Under the pieces are notes generated by a model. That model was not told the origin of the DNA, ran no database searches, and saw only the letters and a list, made by a program, of their open reading frames with translations. From contig JACKIL010000012.1 of the NCBI GenBank assembly GCA_020638525.1, forward strand, positions 1-64,000: a stretch of DNA of 64,000 nt, given 5' to 3'. The position numbers and the translations under genes are program-made. This stretch comes from Caulobacterales bacterium (lineage in GTDB: Bacteria; Pseudomonadota; Alphaproteobacteria; Caulobacterales; Parvularculaceae). This document shows positions 35,241 through 43,828 of this stretch, piece after piece (within the stretch, counting starts at the first letter, position 1; the number at the start of each line of letters is the position of its first letter).

Positions 35241-36674
35241 TCAAAACTTCGGTTGCTTGTTGATCGTGATCGTTTTCGCTTGTGCGTAACCTTTAAGGCC
35301 CGCCACGCCGTTCTCGTAGCCAATGCCGGATTCCTTGGCGCCGCCGAAGGTCTGGCCGGGGGAGTACATGTGGATTTCGTTGAGCCACACCGTGCCGGCG
35401 TCGATCTGCTCGCCGATACGCGCCACGCGCTCAAGGTCCTTTCCCCAAACTGAGGCGCCGAGTCCATAGGGCGTGTCATTTGCGCGCCTGACGACGTCGG
35501 CGTCATCGCGCCATTTTAAAACGGGGAGGATAGGGCCGAACGGCTCTTCCTGTACGATTCTGGAATCCTCAGGCGGATTGTCGACAAGGGTGACGGGGAT
35601 GAACCATCCTTGCGCTGAATTGTCGATATCGCCGCCGACCGCGAAACGATAGCCGTTCTTCTTGCAGTCCTCGAAATAGTCCATCACCTTTTCGTATTGC
35701 GGCGCGTTCTGAATAGGGCCGAGTTGCGCGCCGTCTTCGGCGCCGTCGCTAACCTTTACGGTCTTCGCGTACTCAACGAGTTCTTTCAGAACATCGTCAT
35801 AGATGTCTTCGTGAACGTAGAGCCGCTTCGTCGCGTTGCAGAATTGCGCATTGTTCTGGAAGGCCGCCCAGAACAATTCAGGTGCGACCGCTTTCGCATC
35901 GACATCCGGCAGAACGATCGCCGGGTCGTTCCCGCCGAGTTCGAGCGTCAGGCGTTTGAGCGTGCCAGCCGATGATTGCATGACGCGCTTGCCGGTCTCC
36001 GTATGGCCGGTGAAGGCGATCTTCGAAATTCCGGGGTGCGCGGTCATCCACTTGCCAAGGTCGTCGCCGCCGCTGACGACGTTGAAAACGCCGGCCGGCA
36101 GTTCGTCACGCATCAGTTCTCCGAGTTTCAGGGTGCAGAGCGGCGTGAAGGGGGAGGGCTTCAGCACCATGGTGTTGCCGGAGATGAGGGCGGGCGCGAT
36201 TTTCCAGATCGCGAGGAGGATAGGGAAGTTCCACGGGGTGATTCCACCGACGACGCCGAGCGGCGCGAATCGCGTGACGACGCGGCGCGCGTCTGTGTCT
36301 TCGAGGATTTCGTCTGCAAGGCGTTGCTTGGCGATCTCGCGGCACCAGTGAATGGAGCCGAAAACTTCCCACTCGGCGCCAGCCTTCGGCTTTCCCTGTT
36401 CGCGCGTCAGCAAGGCCATGAACTCTGCCGCGTTCGCTTCCATAAGATCGGCCATCGCATTCAGCGCTTTTTCCCTCACTGCGTAGGGTTCTTTGCGCCA
36501 GCTCTCGAAAGCGGCGGCGGCGCCCGAGACAGCATCGTCGAGCTGTTCGCGAGAAGCGTCTGGCGCGTTTGCGAACGCGCGCCTGTTCGCCGGGTTGTAA
36601 ACGGGGAAGGCGTTATTCGACGCGACGGACCGACCGTTAATGGTCATCACGAAATCACGGTCAAACTCGATCAT
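35241..36674 (-). CDS. NAD(P)-dependent aldehyde dehydrogenase
   Basis: A 477-residue ALDH-superfamily enzyme. The active-site Cys lies in NAQFCNATKRL, the general-base Glu in LTLELGGNDP, and the cofactor region includes TPWNFPILLAIWKIAPAL. The residue before the catalytic Cys is Phe rather than the common Gly-Gln pattern, which marks a subgroup rather than damage. It is third in the leftward run behind TetR and the TonB receptor, 129 bases after the receptor, and would oxidise an aldehyde made in the same pathway (inference). Confidence 0.92.
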   Translation of the reverse strand: MIEFDRDFVMTINGRSVASNNAFPVYNPANRRAFANAPDASREQLDDAVSGAAAAFESWRKEPYAVREKALNAMADLMEANAAEFMALLTREQGKPKAGAEWEVFGSIHWCREIAKQRLADEILEDTDARRVVTRFAPLGVVGGITPWNFPILLAIWKIAPALISGNTMVLKPSPFTPLCTLKLGELMRDELPAGVFNVVSGGDDLGKWMTAHPGISKIAFTGHTETGKRVMQSSAGTLKRLTLELGGNDPAIVLPDVDAKAVAPELFWAAFQNNAQFCNATKRLYVHEDIYDDVLKELVEYAKTVKVSDGAEDGAQLGPIQNAPQYEKVMDYFEDCKKNGYRFAVGGDIDNSAQGWFIPVTLVDNPPEDSRIVQEEPFGPILPVLKWRDDADVVRRANDTPYGLGASVWGKDLERVARIGEQIDAGTVWLNEIHMYSPGQTFGGAKESGIGYENGVAGLKGYAQAKTITINKQPKF

Positions 36675-36803
36675 GGCGTATCTCCCTTGTCTGCGCTTGC
36701 ACGCTTGTGTCTCTTATTGTCGGCGCCGCGCGGCGAAAGGGCGTCCGCCGCGCGGCTTCAGGATATGGCGCATAGTCGGCGCGCTCAGATGTAACGGCGG
36801 TTC

Positions 36804-39116
36804 CTAGAACTTGAACCGTGTCGAGACGAAATATCTGCGTCCGAGATCGTAGACGCCTTCGGACATGCCGATGCCGACGGGATCGACATAGCCCGTGATG
36901 ATGTAGGTCTCGTCCGTAAGGTTCCGAACGCCGCCGGTGATTCCCCAATTGCCGTCCGGCGAGTCGTAATTGAGCAGCAGGTTCACAATGTGATAGCCGG
37001 GCTGCGCGATCAGAGCAGAATTGAGCGCGTCGTTGTAGACGAGCGAGCGATAAGACCAGTCGACGCGCGGCGTGATCGAGCCGAACTCAGTCTCGAAGCG
37101 ATAGGAGACGCCGACATTGGTCGTCCACTCCGGCGCATTGACGAAGCGGTTGTTCACCGTCAGGCCGATCGCGGCGGCCGCGCCGCTCACTTCCGTATAC
37201 TTCGCATCGAGATAGCCGACGCCGGCCTCGACGCGGAGCGCGTCGGTGACAGCGGCTTCCATCTCCAGCTCGAAGCCTTTGATCTCGCCGCCGGCCGCGT
37301 TGCGAACGGTTGGCGCGACGCCTTCAATGACAACGACCTGAACGTCCTTGTAGTCGCCATAGAAGCCCGCGCCGTTGACACGCAGACGATTGTTGAAGCC
37401 GAAGAACTTGAACCCGGCTTCATAGTTGTCGAGCTGCTCGGGATCGAAGGTCGGAATCGCGGGAAGAGGCGGGAAGATGTTCTGTGTGAAGCCGCCGCCT
37501 TTAAGGCCCTGCGAATAAGTGGCGTAAAGCAACAGCTCATCGCTCGCCTGATAGCTGATGCTGCCCATTGGCGTGACTTTTGAGTAGTGCGTCTCCGCGG
37601 TCGACCCGACCGGCACGAGGGGCGTTCCTGCCGGAAGGCCGAGACCGAAATCGGCGAGAATGCGGAACTCGTCGCCTGCGTTGAACGTCTTCGTTTCGTC
37701 GGTCCAGCGAAGGCCGCCAGTCACCGAGAGACGGTCCGTCAGGTCGAACGTCGCCTGCGCGAAAGCGGAATAGCTCTTCGTATCGATGATCGATCCGCTG
37801 CGGAACATGGTCAGGTTGGTGTCGTTGACCTGAAGGTTCTCGCCGTCTTCGTAATAGTAATAGCCGCCGATGATCCAGTTGAGACGGTTATTGAAGCTCT
37901 CGCCCAGAACCTGCAATTCCTGCGTCACCTGCAGCGTGTTGAAGTTATCGATCGTATGGACGATGAGGTGCGGGGAGTGGTCCGCATCCGTCGCGCTGTT
38001 GGCGTCGACCGAGCGAACGGCGGTGATCGACTTGACCTCGATATTTTCCGCAGGGTTCCAATCGAATGTCGCTGACGCGCCCCAGAGCGTCAGCTCTGAC
38101 TGCGGCTCGAACGGACGGCCCTGAACAGCTTCGATGATCGCCTGATGCGAATCCGGCGTCTGGAAAGTCGAGCCTGACTTGAACTTGCCGAGCACCCATT
38201 GCTGGTTGAAGCAGCGCGTGTCTGTGAGATAGGCGGCGTTAGTCGGGTCGCCGCAAATCGCCGGCGCGCCGGAGAAGAAGAAATTATGCGCTTCGCCGAA
38301 GGCCGAACCGGGGAAGTAGCCGATGAGAACGTTCGAACCCGACGGCGAACGGTCGATCGTCGCATCGCCCGTAAGAGACAAGGTGAGATTGCTCGTGAGG
38401 TCGGCGTCGATTTGCGCTCTCGTGCTGAAGGCTTTCCGCTCGCCAAGGTCCGGCGCGTCCGGCCCAACGCCTTCGACCGTGTTGTCGCGATAGCGGTACA
38501 TGGCCGAAAGCCCGGCGCGAATGCTCTCGCTCAAGGGGCCGCTGACGCTCGCGCGAACGCGCGTATCCCAGTTCGAGCCGGATTCGGCGCTGACGCGGCC
38601 TTCGAAGTGATCGCTCGGGCGCCGTGTCGTGATGTTGAGCGCGCCGCCGACGGTGTTCCGCCCGAACAGCGTCCCTTGCGGTCCGCGCAGCACCTCGACG
38701 CGCTCGATATCGATGAGTTCAAGCGTCTGCCCGACAGAGCGGCTGAGATAGACGCCGTCTACATAAACGCCGACGCCGGGATCGACCGCCAACTGAATAT
38801 CGTTTTGCCCGATGCCGCGAATGAAGACGGCGGCGTTTACGTTGCTGCCCGAGAAGGGAACGTTCGTATCGAAGTTGAGGTTCGGCGCAAACGACGCAAT
38901 CTCCGAAAGGTCGTTGATAGCGCGCCGTTCAAGCGCTTCCGCCGTGAAGGCGGTGATCGAAATTGGCGTCGCCTCAAGAGTTTCCTCACGCCGGCGAGCC
39001 GTGACGACCAGCTGGTCAAGGCCTTGCTCCTGCGCGAACACAGGCGCGCTATAGTCTGCGACGAGCGCCGCCGCCAGGCTTCCCGCGAAGCCGTAAATCA
39101 GTCTTTCCTTTTTCAT
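36804..39116 (-). CDS. TonB-dependent outer-membrane receptor
   Basis: About 770 residues from ATG 39116. A signal peptide (YGFAGSLAAALVADYSAPVFA) is followed by a TonB-box-like segment (GLDQLVVTARRRE), the plug domain to about residue 160 (GPQGTLFGRNTVGGALN), and the beta-barrel ending in the outer-membrane signal RYFVSTRFKF. It belongs to the large substrate-uptake group seen in sphingomonads and related bacteria rather than to a siderophore receptor I can name. Its position 34 bases after TetR suggests regulated uptake of the pathway's substrate. Confidence 0.93.
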   Translation of the reverse strand: MKKERLIYGFAGSLAAALVADYSAPVFAQEQGLDQLVVTARRREETLEATPISITAFTAEALERRAINDLSEIASFAPNLNFDTNVPFSGSNVNAAVFIRGIGQNDIQLAVDPGVGVYVDGVYLSRSVGQTLELIDIERVEVLRGPQGTLFGRNTVGGALNITTRRPSDHFEGRVSAESGSNWDTRVRASVSGPLSESIRAGLSAMYRYRDNTVEGVGPDAPDLGERKAFSTRAQIDADLTSNLTLSLTGDATIDRSPSGSNVLIGYFPGSAFGEAHNFFFSGAPAICGDPTNAAYLTDTRCFNQQWVLGKFKSGSTFQTPDSHQAIIEAVQGRPFEPQSELTLWGASATFDWNPAENIEVKSITAVRSVDANSATDADHSPHLIVHTIDNFNTLQVTQELQVLGESFNNRLNWIIGGYYYYEDGENLQVNDTNLTMFRSGSIIDTKSYSAFAQATFDLTDRLSVTGGLRWTDETKTFNAGDEFRILADFGLGLPAGTPLVPVGSTAETHYSKVTPMGSISYQASDELLLYATYSQGLKGGGFTQNIFPPLPAIPTFDPEQLDNYEAGFKFFGFNNRLRVNGAGFYGDYKDVQVVVIEGVAPTVRNAAGGEIKGFELEMEAAVTDALRVEAGVGYLDAKYTEVSGAAAAIGLTVNNRFVNAPEWTTNVGVSYRFETEFGSITPRVDWSYRSLVYNDALNSALIAQPGYHIVNLLLNYDSPDGNWGITGGVRNLTDETYIITGYVDPVGIGMSEGVYDLGRRYFVSTRFKF

Positions 39117-39150
39117 AGCCCTACTACCCCTCCGTTTGCACACTTGTTGT

Positions 39151-39825
39151 TCATGCTTCTTCCGCAAGGCGCAGGATGGTGCGCCTTACGTCAGCGATCC
39201 GCGCGCGATAGGCGGCGCTGTTCTTGTCATCCGTTCTCAGATGAACCATCAGGCCATCGATGATCGCCGCGATCTGCATCGCGCGATCGCGGCGTTTCGC
39301 GGCCGACATTGACGGATTGAGAGCGGCGATGTGCTGCTCCATCGCTTCGCGATGGTGCGCGTGCATCGATTCGATTTCCGCTTTCGCCGCTGGATTGCGC
39401 AGCGACAGAACCCAGAATTCAAAGAAGAAAGCTCGGCTTTCCCAGCGCGTACCGTCTTCGAGGAGAAAGTCGAGCACCGCTTCGAAACGGCGGCGCGGGT
39501 CCTCCGGAAGATCGACCATCACGCGCTCGTAATTCGCATCGTAAGTGTCGGATGCGTATCTGAACAAGCCATTGAGCAGCGCCTCCCGAGTCGCAAAGAA
39601 ATGTTGAAGATGTCCGAGGGCGATTCCCGATTCCTGCGCGACCTTCCGCATGCTGAGGCCTGCGTGACCGTCACGCACGAGAATGGTGCGCGCTGTTTCG
39701 AGTATCTGTTCGACGCGAAGCTGCCCCGTCGCCGAGCCCGCAATGACGGGGGCGGGGCGCTTGGCCCTGGCGCTCATGGTTGTTGCAGTTGTTTTTGGTT
39801 GGGCGAGCGCGGTTCTTCGCGGCAT
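39151..39825 (-). CDS. TetR-family repressor of the divergent catabolic locus
   Basis: A 224-residue regulator. ATG 39825 is chosen because GAGGGAT precedes it; the frame continues to 39858. The N-terminal HTH region is ILETARTILVRDGHAGLSMR followed by KVAQESGIALGHLQHFFATRE. The rest is the ligand-binding helical domain. It is divergent from the dimethylformamidase-like gene, and the 264-base space holds a 56-base palindrome. It is likely autoregulated and controls both arms (inference from layout). Confidence 0.9.
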   Translation of the reverse strand: MPRRTALAQPKTTATTMSARAKRPAPVIAGSATGQLRVEQILETARTILVRDGHAGLSMRKVAQESGIALGHLQHFFATREALLNGLFRYASDTYDANYERVMVDLPEDPRRRFEAVLDFLLEDGTRWESRAFFFEFWVLSLRNPAAKAEIESMHAHHREAMEQHIAALNPSMSAAKRRDRAMQIAAIIDGLMVHLRTDDKNSAAYRARIADVRRTILRLAEEA

Positions 39826-39950
39826 TATATCCCTCAAATGGTGAATCTCTACTCGCATTACTCTGCAAGAAGAGATGAATCCGTCTGTCTACAAATCGAA
39901 TGACTGCTGCTTCCTGAAGCATTCGTCGCAGGGGCGGGCAGTGACCTCGA

Positions 39951-40006
39951 CTTGACAATCTAGTTCACGTGACCTAACGCTAGGTCAGGTGAACTATTCT
40001 GTCAAG
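39951..40006. promoter_or_regulatory. 56-base palindromic operator with two inward-facing promoters
   Basis: Positions 39951-40006 pair with their own reverse complement at 23 of 28 arm positions. Outer arms are CTTGACA and TGTCAAG; middle arms TAGTTCAC and GTGAACTA; inner arms TGACCTA and TAGGTCA. Each edge carries a TTGACA that can serve as a -35 box, one per strand, with TA-starting -10 candidates 17 bases inside. A dimer or pair of dimers of TetR bound here would block both transcripts. No other palindrome of this size was seen in the window. Confidence 0.8.
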
Positions 40007-40089
40007 TTTGCGGTTTTCACGAGCTTGATCTTGCGCAAAAGGCGCGAAGGATAGGGCGCGCATATAGTCAGAAGCCGGAGCGAATAAGC

Positions 40090-42318
40090 ATGAAGCTGAC
40101 CGGGTACACCGACAGATGGAGCGTCAGGCCGGGCGAGCGGATTCGCTGCTATGTGAGCAGCGAACTGCCCGCTTATCGGGTTCAACTCGTCAAGCTCATT
40201 CACGGCGATGCGAATCCCAAGGGACCGGGCGTCAAAGAGACGGTGATAGAATCGCCCGTTTCGGGTGAGTATCGCGGCCGCGTGCAGGAGATTTATCCGG
40301 GCTCTTATATTCGTATTGATGATACGGCGAGGCTTGATGCGGGCGGGGCGTTCACCTTCGCCGCCTGGATCAAACCGACAGCGCCGCAGCTTGGCCGTCA
40401 GGCTATCTTTTCTCAGCACGCGGGCGGCGAGGGATATTCGCTCGCAATCAACGAAACACTGGGGCTCGAATTCTCAACGGGTGAGGGCGCGCAATCGAAG
40501 ATCGAGCTTCCCGAGCGCATTCGCACTGATCAGTGGCAATTCATCTGCCTTGTCGTCGATGCGAAGAAGGGCGAAGCGAAACTCACTCATCGGCTGACGA
40601 AGTTTTCGCCATGCGTTGAGGAAGAAAGCGCCGCCAAAGGCGCCGTCCGTGCGGGCGTATCGAAAGCCAGCGGCGGCGTCATGCTGATCGGGGCGGGAAG
40701 ACTTGTCGACGATCCGTCCCGAGAGGGCGCGCTCGACTGCTTCAACGGCAAAATTGGCGAGCCGAAGCTTTTCGCTGGCGCGCTTTCCGGCGATGAAATC
40801 GATGCTCTTTTCAAAGGCGGCATGCCGAAGGCGGAGCTGGTCGCCGATTGGGACTTTTCGTTCGAACCGGCGGGCAAGAAGATTCCGAACCGCGCAGGGC
40901 GCGGATTTGAGGGGCGTGTCATCAATCGGCCGCTCCGTGCGGTCAATGGTCCGAAGTGGACGGGTCATGTCCATCGTTATTTTGAAGCGCCGGAACAGTA
41001 CGAAGCCATTCACTTCCATGATGACGATCTTGAAGACGCCCGCTGGGAGGAAGATTTCGCTTTCACCGCGCCGAGTGACCTCAAGAGCGGCGTCTATGCG
41101 TTCAAGCTGACGGGAGAGGATGGGGCGAGGGACTATCTTCCCTTCGTCGTTTGTCCGCCAAAAGGAAAAGCGACGGCGCAGATAGCGGTGCTTCTGCCGA
41201 CGCTCAGCTATATCGCCTATGGAAACGAATCGATTGCAGGCCTTGAGCAATTGAGCTGTATGACGCCGCTTCAGGATCCGCAACTCCACGCGGATGAATA
41301 TTCCTATCTCAAAAAATACAGCCTGCGGAGCACCTATGATCGGCACAATGATGGAAGCGGCATGGCGCATGTGTCGATGCTGCGTCCGGTGCTGACGTCC
41401 TTCCGGCCTTATCATCGCTGCCGCAGTTTCGATGCGCCACATCAGTTCTCGGCGGATCTTCATCTGATCGACTGGCTTGAGGAGAAGGGCGTCTCCTACG
41501 ACGTAATCACCGATCACGAGCTTCATCGTGAGGGCGTCGACATCCTCAAGCCTTACTCGGCGATTCTAAGCGGCACCCATGCAGAATATTGGAGCATGGC
41601 GATGCGCGATGCGCTTGATGGGTATCTCGCCGACGGCGGGCGCCTCATCTGGCTGTCTGGCAATGGCCTTTATTGGTTGATGGAGCTCGACGCTGAAACA
41701 CAGACGGTTTGCGAACTGCGCCGCGTCACCGGGACCAGCACCTGGCAACCCGAACCCGGGGACGGATACATGGCGTTCGGCGGCGAGCTTGGCGGAACGT
41801 GGGATGGGCGCGGCCAGCAGACGGCGCGGACGATCGGCACCAAGACGACCGGCGTCGGATTCGATCGGGGCCGTCCTTACAAGCGAACGCCGGCATCGAA
41901 CGATCCGCGCTGCTCATTCATCTTCGATGGCGTCGGCGATGAACTGATCGGCGATTTTCCGGTGCTGATGATGAATCACGGCGTTGCAAGCTTTGAGATC
42001 GATCGGGCGGATTGTTTAAAAGGAACGCCTGCGCATGCGCTCGTCGTCGCTTCGGCTGGCGGCTATAGCGACCGCTATCAGGCGCCGATGGAAGATGTGT
42101 TTCCGTTCGTTCCCTATCAGAGCGGCATGTTCAATCCGAACATTCGCGCCGACATGGTGTTCTTCGAGACGCCGAATGACGGAGCGGTCTTCAATGTCGG
42201 CGCTGTGAGCTTCTGCACTGGGCTTTCCTACAACAACTACGACAACAATGTTTCCAGAATTCTAGAGAACGTCGTTCGCCGTTTCGCTCGTCCGGGATCG
42301 CTGACAGGCGGCAAGTGA
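40090..42318 (+). CDS. N,N-dimethylformamidase large-subunit homologue
   Basis: A 742-residue protein resembling the beta (large) subunit of the iron-dependent dimethylformamidase. An N-terminal Ig-like part (residues 1-70) is followed by a LamG/concanavalin-like domain (about 75-235, e.g. GGAFTFAAWIKP) and the catalytic C-terminal domain. Residues that fit the known iron ligands (two Tyr, one Glu) are Tyr377, Tyr416 and Glu499, with His497 two residues before the Glu (SGTHAEYWS). The enzyme would cleave an amide C-N bond. The small subunit of the known enzyme is not found nearby. First gene of the rightward arm. Confidence 0.8.
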   Translation: MKLTGYTDRWSVRPGERIRCYVSSELPAYRVQLVKLIHGDANPKGPGVKETVIESPVSGEYRGRVQEIYPGSYIRIDDTARLDAGGAFTFAAWIKPTAPQLGRQAIFSQHAGGEGYSLAINETLGLEFSTGEGAQSKIELPERIRTDQWQFICLVVDAKKGEAKLTHRLTKFSPCVEEESAAKGAVRAGVSKASGGVMLIGAGRLVDDPSREGALDCFNGKIGEPKLFAGALSGDEIDALFKGGMPKAELVADWDFSFEPAGKKIPNRAGRGFEGRVINRPLRAVNGPKWTGHVHRYFEAPEQYEAIHFHDDDLEDARWEEDFAFTAPSDLKSGVYAFKLTGEDGARDYLPFVVCPPKGKATAQIAVLLPTLSYIAYGNESIAGLEQLSCMTPLQDPQLHADEYSYLKKYSLRSTYDRHNDGSGMAHVSMLRPVLTSFRPYHRCRSFDAPHQFSADLHLIDWLEEKGVSYDVITDHELHREGVDILKPYSAILSGTHAEYWSMAMRDALDGYLADGGRLIWLSGNGLYWLMELDAETQTVCELRRVTGTSTWQPEPGDGYMAFGGELGGTWDGRGQQTARTIGTKTTGVGFDRGRPYKRTPASNDPRCSFIFDGVGDELIGDFPVLMMNHGVASFEIDRADCLKGTPAHALVVASAGGYSDRYQAPMEDVFPFVPYQSGMFNPNIRADMVFFETPNDGAVFNVGAVSFCTGLSYNNYDNNVSRILENVVRRFARPGSLTGGK

Positions 42319-42356
42319 ATCAAACAAATCAGAAAGTAAATTCAGAGGAGCCTATC

Positions 42357-43226
42357 ATGTCCGAAGTTCGTTTCGCCGTTCAATCTCTGGCGGAGGACGC
42401 TGAACTTTGCTGGCGCGATCTGCAGCGCCGCGGGCTTGAGCGCAATATCGCCGAACTCGCCGTCCTCGGTTATACGGTCGTCACGCCGGAGCAGGTCGCC
42501 GGCGGCGAAGACGTGACGATCGCACGCGACGAATTGATCGCGCTCGCCAAAGCGGCCGGCGCGGAATCGACGGACTTCACGACCTACGAAGAAGGGCTCT
42601 CCTTCGAGCTTTATCACCTCGTCAAGCAAGGGCGAGTGTTCGAGCGCTGGCTTCTCAACCCGACAATTCTCGCTCTCGGTCGTTATCTCCTCGGCTCACG
42701 GATGATCCTTAATAATAGTCTGGGCTATGTGAAAGCGAAGACGGACAAATATCTCGCGGTCCATTCCGACTCGCTCATGGTGCCGGATCCGCTCCCGGAA
42801 TATCTGCACCTCGTCAATTTCACGATCGCCCTGACGGATTATACGCTTGAAGGCGGATGCATTGGCATCGTGCCGGGCAGCCATCGCCTGCGCCGTCACC
42901 CGAGCGCGGCGGAAGAACGGCTTTACGCCGCCATGAAACCGATCGAATGTCCGGCCGGCTCCGTCATCGTCATCCCTGGCAACACCTGGCACGGCGCCTT
43001 TCCAAAGTCGAACAGCGGGCTGCGCGTCACGCTTGTTCAGGCCTATAGCCGGCAATATTTCACGCCGTCGGTCACGCATCGGATCGACGAGGAGATCATC
43101 AACCGCAACCCGCCGGAATTCGCACAGTTACTCGGGCGGAAACTCTTCACAAATTTTGATGAGAAGGGGCTCAATCTCGATAATTTCGCGCACGCCTATA
43201 TGTCGCAAAAATCGCATTACGCGTGA
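42357..43226 (+). CDS. Phytanoyl-CoA dioxygenase (PhyH) family Fe(II)/2-oxoglutarate oxygenase
   Basis: A 289-residue oxygenase from ATG 42357, with AGAGGAG upstream; an in-frame GTG at 42315 overlapping the previous stop is a weaker choice. The iron triad is seen as His136 and Asp138 (AVHSDS) and His212 (NTWHGAF), with a 2-oxoglutarate-binding Arg in GLRVTLVQAY. PhyH enzymes hydroxylate small molecules or acyl-CoAs. It lies directly after the amidase homologue and would oxidise the substrate or the cleavage product (inference). Confidence 0.85.
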   Translation: MSEVRFAVQSLAEDAELCWRDLQRRGLERNIAELAVLGYTVVTPEQVAGGEDVTIARDELIALAKAAGAESTDFTTYEEGLSFELYHLVKQGRVFERWLLNPTILALGRYLLGSRMILNNSLGYVKAKTDKYLAVHSDSLMVPDPLPEYLHLVNFTIALTDYTLEGGCIGIVPGSHRLRRHPSAAEERLYAAMKPIECPAGSVIVIPGNTWHGAFPKSNSGLRVTLVQAYSRQYFTPSVTHRIDEEIINRNPPEFAQLLGRKLFTNFDEKGLNLDNFAHAYMSQKSHYA

Positions 43227-43234
43227 GGCCCGAG

Positions 43235-43639
43235 ATGAGCGATCAGATTTCTGCGAACAAGGAAGTCGTTCTTGCGACTTTGAAAGCGCTGGCTGATGCG
43301 GATTATCCGCGCATGCTCAGCTATTGTGATGACGATATTCAGTTCTACGTCATCGGCACGACGAAATATTCAGGGCTCTTCGCCGGGAAAGAAACGTTCT
43401 GGACGAAGCTTTTGAAGCCTCTCACCGATCAGATCGGCGAGGGCGGGTTTTCCGAAGAGATCATCACGGTCGTCGGCGAAGGCGACATTGTGGTGACTGA
43501 GAGCCGCGGTCATGAAGTGACGACGAGCGGCGTCGAATACAATAACGAGTACGCCTTCGTTTATCGCCTGCGCGCCGGGAAGATCCTTGAGTGGCGCTGC
43601 TATCTCGACACGATGCTTCTCGACGCGGCGCATGAATAG
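43235..43639 (+). CDS. NTF2-like (SnoaL) protein
   Basis: A 134-residue cone-fold protein from ATG 43235, eight bases after the PhyH stop. The pattern VLATLKALADADYPRMLSYC, then YCDDDIQFYVIGTTKYSG and the late AFVYRLRAGKILEWRCYLDT is typical of SnoaL-like/NTF2 proteins. Such proteins act as isomerases, cyclases, hydrolases or simple ligand binders. It is not the small subunit of dimethylformamidase, which has a different sequence. Its role in the locus is unknown. Confidence 0.8.
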   Translation: MSDQISANKEVVLATLKALADADYPRMLSYCDDDIQFYVIGTTKYSGLFAGKETFWTKLLKPLTDQIGEGGFSEEIITVVGEGDIVVTESRGHEVTTSGVEYNNEYAFVYRLRAGKILEWRCYLDTMLLDAAHE

Positions 43640-43657
43640 GACTGCGCGGGCCTGACC

Positions 43658-43828
43658 ATGGTCGCGGGAAGGAACACCGTCTTTCCGGAAACGCTCGACT
43701 ATCTGCCCCAGACGGCGCGCGTCTGGGGGGCGAAGCCTGCGCTGCATTTCGAAGGCCAATCGACATCTTACGCTGATCTCGATTTGCGCGTCAGGCTCGG
43801 CGCTCTGCGCCTTGCGGGGCTCGGGTGA
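43658..43828 (+). CDS. N-terminal fragment of a frame-broken acyl-CoA ligase
   Basis: ATG 43658 opens 56 codons that end at TGA 43826-43828. The peptide (PETLDYLPQTARVWGAKPAL, then FEGQSTSYADLDLRVRLGAL, GLG) is the usual first 55 residues of an AMP-forming ligase. The continuation, RPGKCVVLCAENSPDW, is in the -1 frame and starts at GTG 43825, whose bases overlap this stop (GTGA). Either one base is missing (real or assembly error), or the parts are made separately by coupled reinitiation, or by a slip at GGGTGA. Confidence 0.75.
   Translation: MVAGRNTVFPETLDYLPQTARVWGAKPALHFEGQSTSYADLDLRVRLGALRLAGLG

Noticed and set aside
43235..43639. Small subunit of dimethylformamidase
   Set aside because: The size fits, but the sequence is an NTF2/SnoaL cone fold, which is unlike the known small subunit.
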